64,000 bases of DNA from DASUPK01 sp963843085 (GTDB taxonomy: Bacteria > Actinomycetota > Thermoleophilia > Solirubrobacterales > 70-9). Each line of letters begins with the position of its first letter. The stretch's first letter is position 1. This document shows positions 51,558-60,129 of the stretch, in pieces. The position numbers and the translations under genes are program-made. The notes below the pieces were generated by a model. That model was not told the DNA's origin. It saw only the letters and a program-made list of their open reading frames with translations, and did no database searches. The stretch is taken from positions 620,001 through 684,000 of the forward strand of contig CAWJJG010000011.1 of assembly GCA_963843085.1 (NCBI GenBank), given 5' to 3'.

Positions 51558-54500
51558 ATGGAGGGGAGGAGAGCCTGTCCCAACTGCGCGGCCGATAACC
51601 CCGAGAGGGCGCGCTTCTGCATGTCCTGCGGCGCCGAGCTCTCGCCGCGCTGTCCCGAATGCGGAGCCGATAACCCGGGCGGCGCCAAGTTCTGCATGGA
51701 GTGCGGGGCCGCTCTTTCGGCCACCGCACAACCGGAGGCCCGCGCGGCCCCGGCGGCCGAGTCGCCTCCCGAGGAGCGGCGCCAGGCGACGGTCCTCTTC
51801 GCCGATCTCTCCGGCTACACGGCGGCGGCGGAGCGGATGGACCCGGAGGCCGTCAAGGCCCTGGTGGACCGCACCCTCCGCGTGCTCGGCGAGGAGATCG
51901 AGCGCTTCGGAGGCTCGATCGACAAGTTCATAGGCGACAACGTGATGGGCGTGTTCGGCGCTCCGGTCGCGCACGAGGACGATCCGCAGCGGGCCGTCAG
52001 GGCCGGCCTCGCCATGCAGGAGGCGATGAGTGGCGCCAACCGCCAGAGCCGCGAGAAGTACGGCGTCGGCTTCTCGCTCCGTGTCGGGATCAACTCCGGC
52101 GAGGTGATGGCGGGAGCGGTCGGCGACCGCTACACCGTAATGGGCGACGCGGTCAACGTCGCAGCGCGCCTGCAGGCCGCGGGGCGCCCCGAAAGCGTGA
52201 CGGTCGGCGAGTCGACCTACGGCGCGAGCCGCGAGGCGATCTCCTATGAGCGGCTCGAGCCGCTTCGCCTGAAGGGCAAGGAGGAGCCCGTCCCCGCCTG
52301 GGAGGCCACCGGCGTGCTCGCCGAGCCGCGCCAGGCGACCGGGCGCGCCCAGACGCCGTTGATCGGCCGCGAGGAGGAGGCCGGGCTGCTGATGTCGCTT
52401 GTGGACCGGGTTCAGCGGGAGGAACGACCGCACCTCGTCACCGTGATCGGCCAGGCCGGAGTCGGCAAGTCACGCCTGCTGCGCGAGCTGATGACCAACC
52501 TGGAGGACTCCGACGATCCGCCCACCATCCGCCGAGGCCAGTGCCCGCCATATGGATCGGGCATCGCATACTGGGCCCTCGCGGAGGTCCTCAACGACGA
52601 GTTCGAGATCCGGGATACCGACGCCCCCGAGGTGGCCTGGGAGAAGCTCCGCGCCGGCGTCACCGAGCTGATGCTGGAGCTCGGCGACGAGGCCGCCGGC
52701 GAGCGCAACGCCGCCCTGCTCGCCATTCCGCTCGGACTGGAGCCGCCCGAGGGACTGCAGCCCTCCGAGGAGGATCCGCAGCGGATGCGCGAAGCCCTCT
52801 TCTCGGCTGCGCGCGCCGCGGTGGAGGGAATCGCCCGCCGCCGCCCGCTGGTTCTGGCGATCGACGACATCCACTGGGCGGACGAGGGAATGCTCGACCT
52901 GATCGACCACCTGACCCGCTGGGTCCGCGCCCCGCTCCTGCTCGTCTGCCTGACCCGCGACGAGCTGCTCGAGCGCCGGCCGGGCTGGGGCGGCGGCCGC
53001 CGCAACGCGACCACGATCGCGCTCGAGCCGCTGACCGAGGATGAGACCCGCGAGCTGGTTGCGGCCCTCATGCCGAGCTCCGACAACGGCGCGGGCGACG
53101 TGGTTCCCCAAGTCGCCGAGCGCTCCGGGGGGAACCCGCTGTTCGCCGAGGAGATGGTCAACCGCCTGCTCGAGGAGGAGACGGTCGAGGCCGACGCGCT
53201 TCCCAGAACCGTTCAGTCCCTGCTCGCAGCGAGGCTCGACTCCCTCGACCGGCTCGAGCGCCGGCTGCTCCAGTCCGCCTCGGTCGTCGGCCAGACCTTC
53301 TGGGAGGGCGCGTTGGCGACGACCGCCACGGAGGAGGGGCTCGACCTCGGCAAGACGCTCGCGACCCTCGAGGAGAAGGACCTGCTCGTGCCGAGCGCGG
53401 GCAGCCGGCTGGCCGGCGAGCGGGAATACGCCTTCAAGCACGTCCTGATCCGCGACGTCGCCTACTCAATGCTTCCGAAGTCGGTGCGCTGCCGGAAGCA
53501 CGTCGAGGTGGCCGAGTTCATCCGGGAGCGCGCCGGCGAGCGCAGCGACGGCGTCATCGGCCTGATCGCGGAGCACTTCGCGCGCGCGGCGGCACTCGGA
53601 TCCGAGGCCGGGCTCGACCGCGACGCCCTCTCCGGGCTTCAGACCCAGGCGCTCGAGTCGCTGGAGGCCGCGGGTGACGCGGCGGCTGCCCTCTACTCGA
53701 ATGCCGAGGCCTTCGACCGGTACACGGCCGCGCTGGAGATCTCCGAGTCCCTCGACCCGGGCACCGTGGCGCGGATCGGTGAGAAGCAGGGTGACGTCGC
53801 ACTGCGGATGGGGCGAGTCGACGCGGCCGTCGCCGTCTGGGAGCGCTGCCTCGACTACCACCGCACGCAGGAGGATCTCGCCCGCGTCGCGGACCTTCAC
53901 CGCAAGATCGGCGCGGCCCTCTGGCACAAGGGCGAGCGCCGCGCGTCGATCGACAACTACCAGCGGGGCATCGACCTGCTCAAGGACGGGCCGCCATGCA
54001 TCGAGCTCGTGCGCCTCTACGAGGAGGCGGCCTCTCTCTATATGCACACCGGCGACAACATGCTCGCCATCTACGCCTCCGAGAAGGCGCTCCGGCTCGC
54101 CGAGCGGCTGGATGAGGCGCGTGCGGCGAGCCGCGCGCACGGCATCTTCGGCCGAGTCTTCGGACGCATCGGCGACTCCGAGAAGGCGCGCGAGAACCTG
54201 GAGCGTTCGGTTGCCCTGGCCCGGGACTCTGATCGCGCCGAGGCGGTGCGCGCCCTGCTCACGCTCGGCTACCACCTCGAGGTCTCGGAGGCCGATTACG
54301 AGAGCGCTGCATCCGCTTACCGCGAGGCGCTCGAGATCGCGCAGGAGGTCGGCGACCTCCCGTCGCAGGTCGAGCTTCATGCCTCGCTCGGCGAGCTCGC
54401 CGTCGACAACGCCGACTGGGACGCGGTCGAGGAAGCCGCCGAGGCGAGCGCCAGCCTGGCCGAGCGCGAGGGCCTCTACGGCAAGCTCTGCTTCCCGGAC

Positions 54501-55106
54501 CTGATGCGCGGTGTGCTCAGCTGGCGCGCGGGGAACTGGGACGAGGCGGCGAAGTCCTTCCGCCGCGCCCATGAGCTCGGCGAGCAGGTCGGTCGCTCCG
54601 AGGTCGCGTTCAACGCGCTCTTCTGGCTGGCCATCACGCTGCGGGAGAGCGGCGACCTCGCCGGAGCGGAGACCGAGCTGACCCGGGCGCTCGACATCTG
54701 CGAGCGCGCCGGCCTGATCGCGCAGTCCGTGGAGGCGATCTCCGCCCGCGCCGTCGTGCTTGCCCTGGCCGGGCGCACCGAGCAGGCTCGTGCCGCCGCC
54801 GAGGAGGCCGCCCGCCTCGCCGGACGGCTCCACTACCCGGTCGGCGAGGCCGCCACTGCCGAGGCCGCCGGCGCCTGCGCCGATGACGCAGAGGGGGCCG
54901 CCGCCAAGATCGACGAGGCCCGCCGGCTCTGGCAGGAGCTCGGCCGTCCCCTCGACGCGACGCGCTGCCTGGTGGTCCAGGGCCGGCTGCTGCTGGAGTC
55001 AGACCAGGACACCGCCACCCAGCTGCTCGACGACGCCGCGGCCGAGTACGAGGAGCTGGGCGCCCCCGCGCTCGCCGCCCGCGCCCGCGAAACGGTCAGC
55101 GCATAG
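51558..55106 (+). CDS. Zinc-ribbon / class III cyclase / STAND ATPase / TPR protein
   Basis: 1182 aa. Two zinc ribbons (C7, C10, C21, C24 and C32, C35, C46, C49). A class III cyclase at about 73-250 with metal Asp83 (FADLSGY) and Asp127 (FIGDNVMG), and MGDAVNVAARL carrying Asn200 and Arg204. A P-loop ATPase from about 265 with Walker A GQAGVGKSR near 298, Walker B-like LVLAIDDIHWAD, then winged-helix and helical parts. Many TPR-like repeats fill about 640-1180. It resembles the adenylate-cyclase/LuxR-like family found in many Actinobacteria. It is probably a signal integrator making cAMP; the signal is unknown. Confidence 0.92.
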   Translation: MEGRRACPNCAADNPERARFCMSCGAELSPRCPECGADNPGGAKFCMECGAALSATAQPEARAAPAAESPPEERRQATVLFADLSGYTAAAERMDPEAVKALVDRTLRVLGEEIERFGGSIDKFIGDNVMGVFGAPVAHEDDPQRAVRAGLAMQEAMSGANRQSREKYGVGFSLRVGINSGEVMAGAVGDRYTVMGDAVNVAARLQAAGRPESVTVGESTYGASREAISYERLEPLRLKGKEEPVPAWEATGVLAEPRQATGRAQTPLIGREEEAGLLMSLVDRVQREERPHLVTVIGQAGVGKSRLLRELMTNLEDSDDPPTIRRGQCPPYGSGIAYWALAEVLNDEFEIRDTDAPEVAWEKLRAGVTELMLELGDEAAGERNAALLAIPLGLEPPEGLQPSEEDPQRMREALFSAARAAVEGIARRRPLVLAIDDIHWADEGMLDLIDHLTRWVRAPLLLVCLTRDELLERRPGWGGGRRNATTIALEPLTEDETRELVAALMPSSDNGAGDVVPQVAERSGGNPLFAEEMVNRLLEEETVEADALPRTVQSLLAARLDSLDRLERRLLQSASVVGQTFWEGALATTATEEGLDLGKTLATLEEKDLLVPSAGSRLAGEREYAFKHVLIRDVAYSMLPKSVRCRKHVEVAEFIRERAGERSDGVIGLIAEHFARAAALGSEAGLDRDALSGLQTQALESLEAAGDAAAALYSNAEAFDRYTAALEISESLDPGTVARIGEKQGDVALRMGRVDAAVAVWERCLDYHRTQEDLARVADLHRKIGAALWHKGERRASIDNYQRGIDLLKDGPPCIELVRLYEEAASLYMHTGDNMLAIYASEKALRLAERLDEARAASRAHGIFGRVFGRIGDSEKARENLERSVALARDSDRAEAVRALLTLGYHLEVSEADYESAASAYREALEIAQEVGDLPSQVELHASLGELAVDNADWDAVEEAAEASASLAEREGLYGKLCFPDLMRGVLSWRAGNWDEAAKSFRRAHELGEQVGRSEVAFNALFWLAITLRESGDLAGAETELTRALDICERAGLIAQSVEAISARAVVLALAGRTEQARAAAEEAARLAGRLHYPVGEAATAEAAGACADDAEGAAAKIDEARRLWQELGRPLDATRCLVVQGRLLLESDQDTATQLLDDAAAEYEELGAPALAARARETVSA

Positions 55107-55111
55107 CTCCA

Positions 55112-55117
55112 TACAAT
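55112..55117 (+). promoter_or_regulatory. -10 box of the EVE gene (leaderless)
   Basis: TACAAT, 6-nt spacer, ATG at 55124, 5 bases after the cyclase stop. Confidence 0.5.
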
Positions 55118-55123
55118 CGCGCC

Positions 55124-55621
55124 ATGTCGGAGGACGGCGCGAAGACCTGGATCCTCACCGGGTCGCTCGAGAACTTCCGAATCAACGTGGAGCGCGGATT
55201 CGACGTGATCGGCTTCAAGGAGCGCCGTCGCCGCCAGGCGGAGGAATTCGAGCCGGGCGACGAGATCGTCTTCTACGTCACCGGCGTGCAGGCGTTCGGC
55301 GGGATCGCGCGGGTGCGCTCCGAGATGTTCGAGGATCGCAGCTCGATCTGGCCCCAGGACCCGCGTAAACGGCGGCCACAAACATCGCCGCCGCATAGAC
55401 CCGAGCCCTACCCATGGCGGGTGGAGGCCGAGCCGGTCCTCGTTCTGCCAGAGGACGATTTCGTCCCGGCCGAGGAGCTCGTCACCGAGCTCGAGCACAT
55501 CCGCAAGTGGCCGCTCGACCATTGGCATCTCGCCTTCCAGGGACAGCTTCGGACGATCGGCGACGGCGATGCGGCCCTGCTCTGCGAGCGGCTCTCAGCG
55601 AAGGTTGCGGCGGGAGCGTGA
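55124..55621 (+). CDS. EVE-domain protein
   Basis: 165 aa. KTWILTGSLENFRINVERGFDVIGFKERRRRQAEEFEPGDEIVFYVTGVQAFGGIARV is the start of the EVE (PUA-like) fold, which can bind modified bases. The protein is one domain. Some EVE proteins act in defence or RNA modification; I have no evidence here for either. It ends in a GTGA overlap with the DUF2203 gene. Confidence 0.88.
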   Translation: MSEDGAKTWILTGSLENFRINVERGFDVIGFKERRRRQAEEFEPGDEIVFYVTGVQAFGGIARVRSEMFEDRSSIWPQDPRKRRPQTSPPHRPEPYPWRVEAEPVLVLPEDDFVPAEELVTELEHIRKWPLDHWHLAFQGQLRTIGDGDAALLCERLSAKVAAGA

Positions 55622-56019
55622 GCGAGGAGGACACCGGCCTCGTTCACGAGCGCCACTTCACCAGGGCGGAGGCGAACGCTCTCCTCCCCCAGCTGACGAC
55701 GATGCTCGACCAGCTGCGCGACGCCAAGGACGACCTCACTGACACCGAGGCCCACGAGGCGCTCTCCGAGGCCGCCGCTGGCAACGGTGGCGGCGAGGAA
55801 GGCAAGCAGGTCGGGGTGGCCTTCCTCGAGGTCAGGCGGCTGCTCGAGATGATCGAGCAATCCGGAATCGTCCTCCGGGACATCGACCGCGGTCTGGTCG
55901 ACTTCCCTGCCCTGATGGACGACCGGGAGGTCTACCTGTGCTGGGAGCTGGGCGAGGACGACGTCGCCTACTGGCACGAACTCGAGACTGGCTACGGTGG
56001 CCGCGAGCCGCTCGACTAG
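55618..56019 (+). CDS. DUF2203-family protein
   Basis: 133 aa, GTG start overlapping the EVE stop. RHFTRAEANALLPQLTTMLDQLRDAKDDL at the N-terminus and VDFPALMDDREVYLCWELGEDDVAYWHELETGYGGREPL at the C-terminus match the DUF2203 pattern. Function unknown. The coupled translation with the EVE protein suggests related roles. Confidence 0.88.
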   Translation: MSEEDTGLVHERHFTRAEANALLPQLTTMLDQLRDAKDDLTDTEAHEALSEAAAGNGGGEEGKQVGVAFLEVRRLLEMIEQSGIVLRDIDRGLVDFPALMDDREVYLCWELGEDDVAYWHELETGYGGREPLD

Positions 56020-56497
56020 AGGCTGGAGGTCGATCCCCCGCCAGCTCTTCCGCGATCTGCGTGGCCTGGGCGGCAACGAGCGCATCGCGGTGATCGGCTG
56101 CGCCGTGATGGTCTTCAGCCTGCTGCTGCCCTGGTACCAGTCGCCGATCTCGAACGACCTCGTCCTGACTGGCATCGGCGGCTTCAGCTGGGCTGAGGGC
56201 GCGTTGCTGCTGATCGCCGCCGCGACCACCTTTCTGGCGCTGCAGGGTGGAGGCGGCTACGTGCCACCGCGGCCGCTGCGCGAGTGGGGCCTGTTCGTCG
56301 CCGCCGGTATCTGGGCGGCAACGATCGTCGTCTACCGGATGCTCGACCGCCCGCCGTTCACCCTCGGCGGCCGCGATGAGCCCTATGACCTGCACTACGC
56401 GATCTTCGTCGCGCTCGCGGGCGCGCTGATCATCGTCGCCGCCGGCGTGCGGATGCGGCCGAGGGAGCGAGCCAAGCGCCCTCGGGCGCCGGACTGA
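55997..56497 (+). CDS. Four-helix membrane protein, unknown function
   Basis: 166 aa, its start overlapping the DUF2203 end by 23 bases. Hydrophobic segments at about 30-48, 65-85, 97-113 and 137-155, then a basic tail (RMRPRERAKRPRAPD). No family recognised. Part of the EVE-DUF2203 transcription unit by spacing. A small hairpin (GCTGC-TTTC-GCAGC, around 56509) follows the stop. Confidence 0.72.
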   Translation: MAASRSTRGWRSIPRQLFRDLRGLGGNERIAVIGCAVMVFSLLLPWYQSPISNDLVLTGIGGFSWAEGALLLIAAATTFLALQGGGGYVPPRPLREWGLFVAAGIWAATIVVYRMLDRPPFTLGGRDEPYDLHYAIFVALAGALIIVAAGVRMRPRERAKRPRAPD

Positions 56498-56535
56498 CCG
56501 GCCGCTGCTTTCGCAGCCGTCGATTCAGGACAGGG

Positions 56536-56661
56536 TCAGTCTGCCTCTGACTCGGGGTCTGTTTCCTGGTCGCTCTCCCGAAGGTCGCGGGCCGCGTAGG
56601 CCATCTGGGCCAGCACCGCCGCGTCGATCATCGCGAAGCTTCCGATGACGATTGGGGACAT
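56536..56661 (-). CDS. Possible 41-aa protein
   Basis: From the ATG at 56661: one short hydrophobic stretch (IVIGSFAMIDAAVLAQMAYAA) and an acidic end. Same strand as ppk2 and 85 bases after it. Small and without clear support, so doubtful. Confidence 0.25.
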   Translation of the reverse strand: MSPIVIGSFAMIDAAVLAQMAYAARDLRESDQETDPESEAD

Positions 56662-56746
56662 GCATCGATGTTCCCGCGCGTGGCAGAGCTGCGCAAGCGC
56701 AGCGTCAGCCCGCTGACGATGATCCGGCACCGGCCGGCCCGGTCGA

Positions 56747-57514
56747 TCAGTCGATCGGCTCGGGTGGCTTCATGCCGTGCCGCCGCATCCCGGCCTCGAT
56801 CTCCTCGATGACCGTATCGATCACGGCGACCCGCGCGTAGCGCTTCGACTCCGCAGGGATCAGGTGCCAGCGGGCGTTGGGCTCGATGCTCGTCCGCGCG
56901 ACCATGTCCTCGACCGCCTGCTTGTACTCGTCGCGCTTCTCGCGATTGCGCCAGTCGTCGTCGGTCAGCTTCCACTCCTTCAGGGGGTCCTTCTCGCGGG
57001 CCTTGAACCTCTTCAGCTGCTCGTCACCCGAGATGTGCAGCCAGAATTTGACGAGGATGGTGCCCTCGTCGGCCAGGGTCCGCTCGAAGCCATTGATCTC
57101 GTCGTAGGCGCGGAGCCACTGCTCGCGTGTCGCAAGCTCCTCCACCCGCTCGACCAGCACCCGTCCGTACCAGGAGCGATCGAACACGGCCATTCCTCCC
57201 CAGCCGGGCAGCGACGGCCAGAACCGCCAGAGGAAGTGGTGGCGCTTCTCGTCATGCGTCGGGGCGGCGAATTGGACGACGCGGACATGGCGCGGGTCGA
57301 GCGGCGCCACGAGGCGCTTGATCGCCCCTCCCTTTCCCGAGGCATCCTCGCCCTCGAAGATGACGCACACGGGCGGGCCGAGCTCCCCCTTGCCGATCAG
57401 CCCGCCGAGCGTGAGTCGAAGCTGCTCGAGCCGGGTTTGGCAGCGCTTCAGCCCCTCGGCCTCCTCCTCCCGGGAGAGCTTCTTCGTCAGGTCGAGGTCG
57501 TCGAGGGCGCCCAT
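56747..57514 (-). CDS. ppk2: Polyphosphate kinase 2 family protein
   Basis: 255 aa. Transfers phosphate between polyphosphate and nucleotides. Walker A GEDASGKGGAIKRL (54-67), Walker B VFDRSWYGRVLVERVE and the lid KRFKAREKDPLKEWKLTDDDW are typical of PPK2. The class (which nucleotide it phosphorylates) cannot be told by eye. It is two bases from the upstream membrane-protein gene, and 4-5 kb from the CHAD and CYTH genes, which are also linked to polyphosphate. Confidence 0.94.
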   Translation of the reverse strand: MGALDDLDLTKKLSREEEAEGLKRCQTRLEQLRLTLGGLIGKGELGPPVCVIFEGEDASGKGGAIKRLVAPLDPRHVRVVQFAAPTHDEKRHHFLWRFWPSLPGWGGMAVFDRSWYGRVLVERVEELATREQWLRAYDEINGFERTLADEGTILVKFWLHISGDEQLKRFKAREKDPLKEWKLTDDDWRNREKRDEYKQAVEDMVARTSIEPNARWHLIPAESKRYARVAVIDTVIEEIEAGMRRHGMKPPEPID

Positions 57515-57516
57515 GC

Positions 57517-57714
57517 TCAGAACCCGGTCGGTGCCCTTCCGTTGTGGGTGGCGATCGCCAGCTGCAGCAGGCCCATCGCAGCCAGGATCACCACGATCCC
57601 GAAGGCGATGATCCAGTTGCTGCGAGCGCCGTGGCCGTACCAGCCAACGAGGAATCCGATGGCGAGCAGCACGGCATAGGGGCCGAGCGAGTCGGGCAGG
57701 GCGATGGCGAGCAT
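57517..57714 (-). CDS. Small two-helix membrane protein
   Basis: 65 aa with helices at about 10-25 and 33-55 and hydrophilic ends. It is directly upstream of ppk2 with 2 bases between, so likely co-translated; it may anchor PPK2. No family known. Its start is 24 bases from that of the divergent moxR gene. Confidence 0.65.
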   Translation of the reverse strand: MLAIALPDSLGPYAVLLAIGFLVGWYGHGARSNWIIAFGIVVILAAMGLLQLAIATHNGRAPTGF

Positions 57715-57725
57715 GAGGCGGTATC

Positions 57726-57731
57726 TATCAT
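57726..57731 (+). promoter_or_regulatory. -10 box of moxR (leaderless)
   Basis: TATCAT, 7-nt spacer, ATG at 57739. Confidence 0.55.
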
Positions 57732-57738
57732 CCCCCAG

Positions 57739-58680
57739 ATGCCGGACCCCGAGCCCCAGTCAGTCGCCCAGGTTCGCGAGGGACTCGGCGAGGTCGGATA
57801 CCTCGCCGACGAAGCCGCCGCGCTCGTCTCGTTCCTCGCGCAGCGCCTCGGCAAGCCCGTGCTGGTCGAGGGGCCGGCGGGAGTCGGCAAGACCGAGCTC
57901 GCCAAGGCGCTCTCCCGTTCGACCGGCCGCCGGCTGATCCGCCTGCAGTGCTACGAGGGCCTCGACGAGGCCAAGGCCCTCTACGAGTGGAACTACCGCA
58001 AGCAGCTGCTGCGGATTCAGGCCGAGGCATCCGGCGAGGCGGAGTCCGCATCCGAGGGCTCGTGGGCGCGCACCCGCGGCGACATCTTCTCGGAGGACTT
58101 CCTCTTCACCCGGCCGCTGCTCGAGGCGATCAGCGCCGAGGACCCGGTCGTCCTCCTGATCGACGAGATCGACAAGACCGACCAGGAGTTCGAGGCGATG
58201 CTGCTCGAGGTCCTCTCCGACTTCCAGATCTCGATCCCCGAGCTCGGAGTGATCGAGGCGCGCACCCAACCGATCGTGGTGCTGACCTCCAACAACTCAC
58301 GTGAGCTCACCGAGGCGCTGAAGCGCCGCTGCCTCTACCTCTGGCTCGACTACCCGTCCGTGGACCGCGAGCTCGAGATCGTCCGCCTCCATGCGCCGGA
58401 GCTGGACGAGGGCCTTGCCCGCCGTCTCGTGGAGATCGTCCACATGGTCCGTGGGCTGGACCTGAAGAAGCCGCCCTCGATCGCGGAGTCGATCGACTGG
58501 GCGAGAACGCTGCTGCTGATCGGCGCCGACGACATCGATCGCCAGACGTTCGAGCAGTCGATGAGCATTCTGGTCAAGCACCGCTCGGACATCGACCTAG
58601 TCGCCGAGCGCGTCTCGGTGAAGCTCGAGGGCAACGGCGTGACCGGCGGCCTGACGCCGCCCGGCTCCTCCGGGAGCTGA
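57739..58680 (+). CDS. MoxR-family AAA ATPase
   Basis: 313 aa. Walker A EGPAGVGKTELAKA and Walker B VVLLIDEIDKTDQEFEAMLLEVL, followed by the sensor-1 VVLTSNNSRELTEALKRRC. MoxR ATPases act as chaperones that load metals or activate VWA partner proteins; the VWA gene is next, 2 bases downstream, so they form one unit. The start chosen has a TATCAT box 7 bases upstream. Confidence 0.95.
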   Translation: MPDPEPQSVAQVREGLGEVGYLADEAAALVSFLAQRLGKPVLVEGPAGVGKTELAKALSRSTGRRLIRLQCYEGLDEAKALYEWNYRKQLLRIQAEASGEAESASEGSWARTRGDIFSEDFLFTRPLLEAISAEDPVVLLIDEIDKTDQEFEAMLLEVLSDFQISIPELGVIEARTQPIVVLTSNNSRELTEALKRRCLYLWLDYPSVDRELEIVRLHAPELDEGLARRLVEIVHMVRGLDLKKPPSIAESIDWARTLLLIGADDIDRQTFEQSMSILVKHRSDIDLVAERVSVKLEGNGVTGGLTPPGSSGS

Positions 58681-58682
58681 GC

Positions 58683-60035
58683 GTGTCGTCCACCGCGGGC
58701 AGCCTGCTCGCCTTCTTCGAGGACCTCCGTTCGGAGGGCGTCGCCGTCGGCACCTCGGAGATCCTCGACGCCTTCGCCGCTCTCGACGAGGTGAGCTGGA
58801 CCGACCAGCGTGACTTCCGCGAGTCGCTGGCGGCGACGATCGCCAAATCCCAGGAGGACCGGCGGATCTTCGAGCTGCTCTTCGACCGCCACTTCTTCCG
58901 GGCGGCCGAGACCGAGGCGCTGGAGAAGGGGATCGAGGACGAGCGCTTCGAGGGCTCCGGGGACCGCATCGACCTGGACGAGCTCCGCGAGGCGATTCGC
59001 CGCGCGATCTTCGAGGGCAACGACGGCGAGATGCGCGACCTGGCCCGTCTCGCGATGACCGCGTTCGGGCGCCAGGGCGAGCGCTCCGGCGTGATCGGCG
59101 TGGACGTGCAGCGGATCCGCAGGGCCCTCGACCTGCAGGCCGGTGGACGGCGAAACGATGACGATGCGCCGGCCCTCGACCCGGACAACATCCGGCAGTT
59201 CGAGCGCTACCTGCGCCGGGAGCTCGAGCGGGCGACCATCGAGCGCACCGGAAAGCTTCCCCCCTCTCGCCCGCTCGCCGAGCTCGACCGGACGCTGCCG
59301 ACCAGCCCGGCGCAGGACCTGACCGCCGTCCACCGCGCCGTCGCCCAGCTCAAGCGCCGCATCGCGACCCTGGGGCACGAGCAGCGTGGGCGGGGCCGCG
59401 GCCGCCACGTCGACGTCCGCCGCACGATGAGGGCGTCGCTCGAGACGGGCGGCGTGCCGCTCAACCTCCGCTACCGCCCGAAGCGGCCGCGGCGCCCGGA
59501 GATCTACGTGCTCTGCGACGTCTCGACCTCGGTGTCGAGCGCCAGCGTCTTCTTCCTCTCGGTGCTGCACGCGCTGCACGACTCGTTCCGTAAGCTGCGC
59601 AGCTTCGTCTTCATCGAGCGGATCTCGGAGGTCACCGACATCTTCGAGCACGAGCGTGACTTCCGGAAGATCTCGGAGAGCATCTCCTCAGAGGGCGGCG
59701 TCGCCGATGTCTCGGGCTACACGGACTACGGCCGCGTCTGGCTCGAGTTCGGCGAGGAGATCGCCGAGGACCTGGGCCCGCGCTCAACGGTGATCGTCCT
59801 CGGGGACGCGCGCACGAACGGCCGTGAGCCGCACGCCGCCACATTCGGCACGATCGCCGAGCACGCCGGCCGCACCTTCTGGCTCAATCCAGAGCCCAAG
59901 CTGTACTGGAACTACGGTGACTCGGTGATGGCCGCCTACGAGCCCTACTGCGACGGAGCCTTCGAGTGTTGGACCACGAAGCATCTGGAGAACTTCGTCA
60001 ACACTCTCGCTGGAGCGGCCCGCACAGCCGACTGA
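58683..60035 (+). CDS. VWA-domain protein (CoxE-like)
   Basis: 450 aa, GTG start. The N-terminal half is helical. The VWA domain (about 275-450) has a metal-ion-dependent adhesion motif DVSTSVSSASVFFL, and FIERISEVTDIFEHERDF and VIVLGDARTNGREP follow. CoxE-type proteins with a MoxR partner help mature metalloenzymes (carbon-monoxide dehydrogenase in other genomes); no CODH genes lie here, so the client is unknown. Confidence 0.9.
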   Translation: MSSTAGSLLAFFEDLRSEGVAVGTSEILDAFAALDEVSWTDQRDFRESLAATIAKSQEDRRIFELLFDRHFFRAAETEALEKGIEDERFEGSGDRIDLDELREAIRRAIFEGNDGEMRDLARLAMTAFGRQGERSGVIGVDVQRIRRALDLQAGGRRNDDDAPALDPDNIRQFERYLRRELERATIERTGKLPPSRPLAELDRTLPTSPAQDLTAVHRAVAQLKRRIATLGHEQRGRGRGRHVDVRRTMRASLETGGVPLNLRYRPKRPRRPEIYVLCDVSTSVSSASVFFLSVLHALHDSFRKLRSFVFIERISEVTDIFEHERDFRKISESISSEGGVADVSGYTDYGRVWLEFGEEIAEDLGPRSTVIVLGDARTNGREPHAATFGTIAEHAGRTFWLNPEPKLYWNYGDSVMAAYEPYCDGAFECWTTKHLENFVNTLAGAARTAD

Positions 60036-60077
60036 ACGCGTGCGCTAGGTTGTTGTGGAGTCAACTAGTTACGCCCG

Positions 60078-60101
60078 GGGGTCAGGCTGAAGCCTGACCC
60101 C
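60078..60101. repeat. Palindromic repeat, third copy, after the VWA gene
   Basis: An 11-bp perfect inverted repeat with a 2-nt centre (GGGGTCAGGCT-GA-AGCCTGACCCC), the same sequence as the palindromes at 46725-46744 and 46767-46786. It may terminate the moxR-VWA transcript. Confidence 0.75.
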
Positions 60102-60129
60102 TGACCATCTGCTCGAGAGGAGGGCGGAG

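Noticed and set aside
55124..56497. Phage-defence island around the EVE gene
   Set aside because: No nuclease, methyltransferase, helicase or other defence component is next to it; neighbours are housekeeping-like.
57739..60035. CO-dehydrogenase maturation locus
   Set aside because: MoxR and CoxE-like VWA are present but no coxSML or other molybdenum-enzyme genes are in the window.
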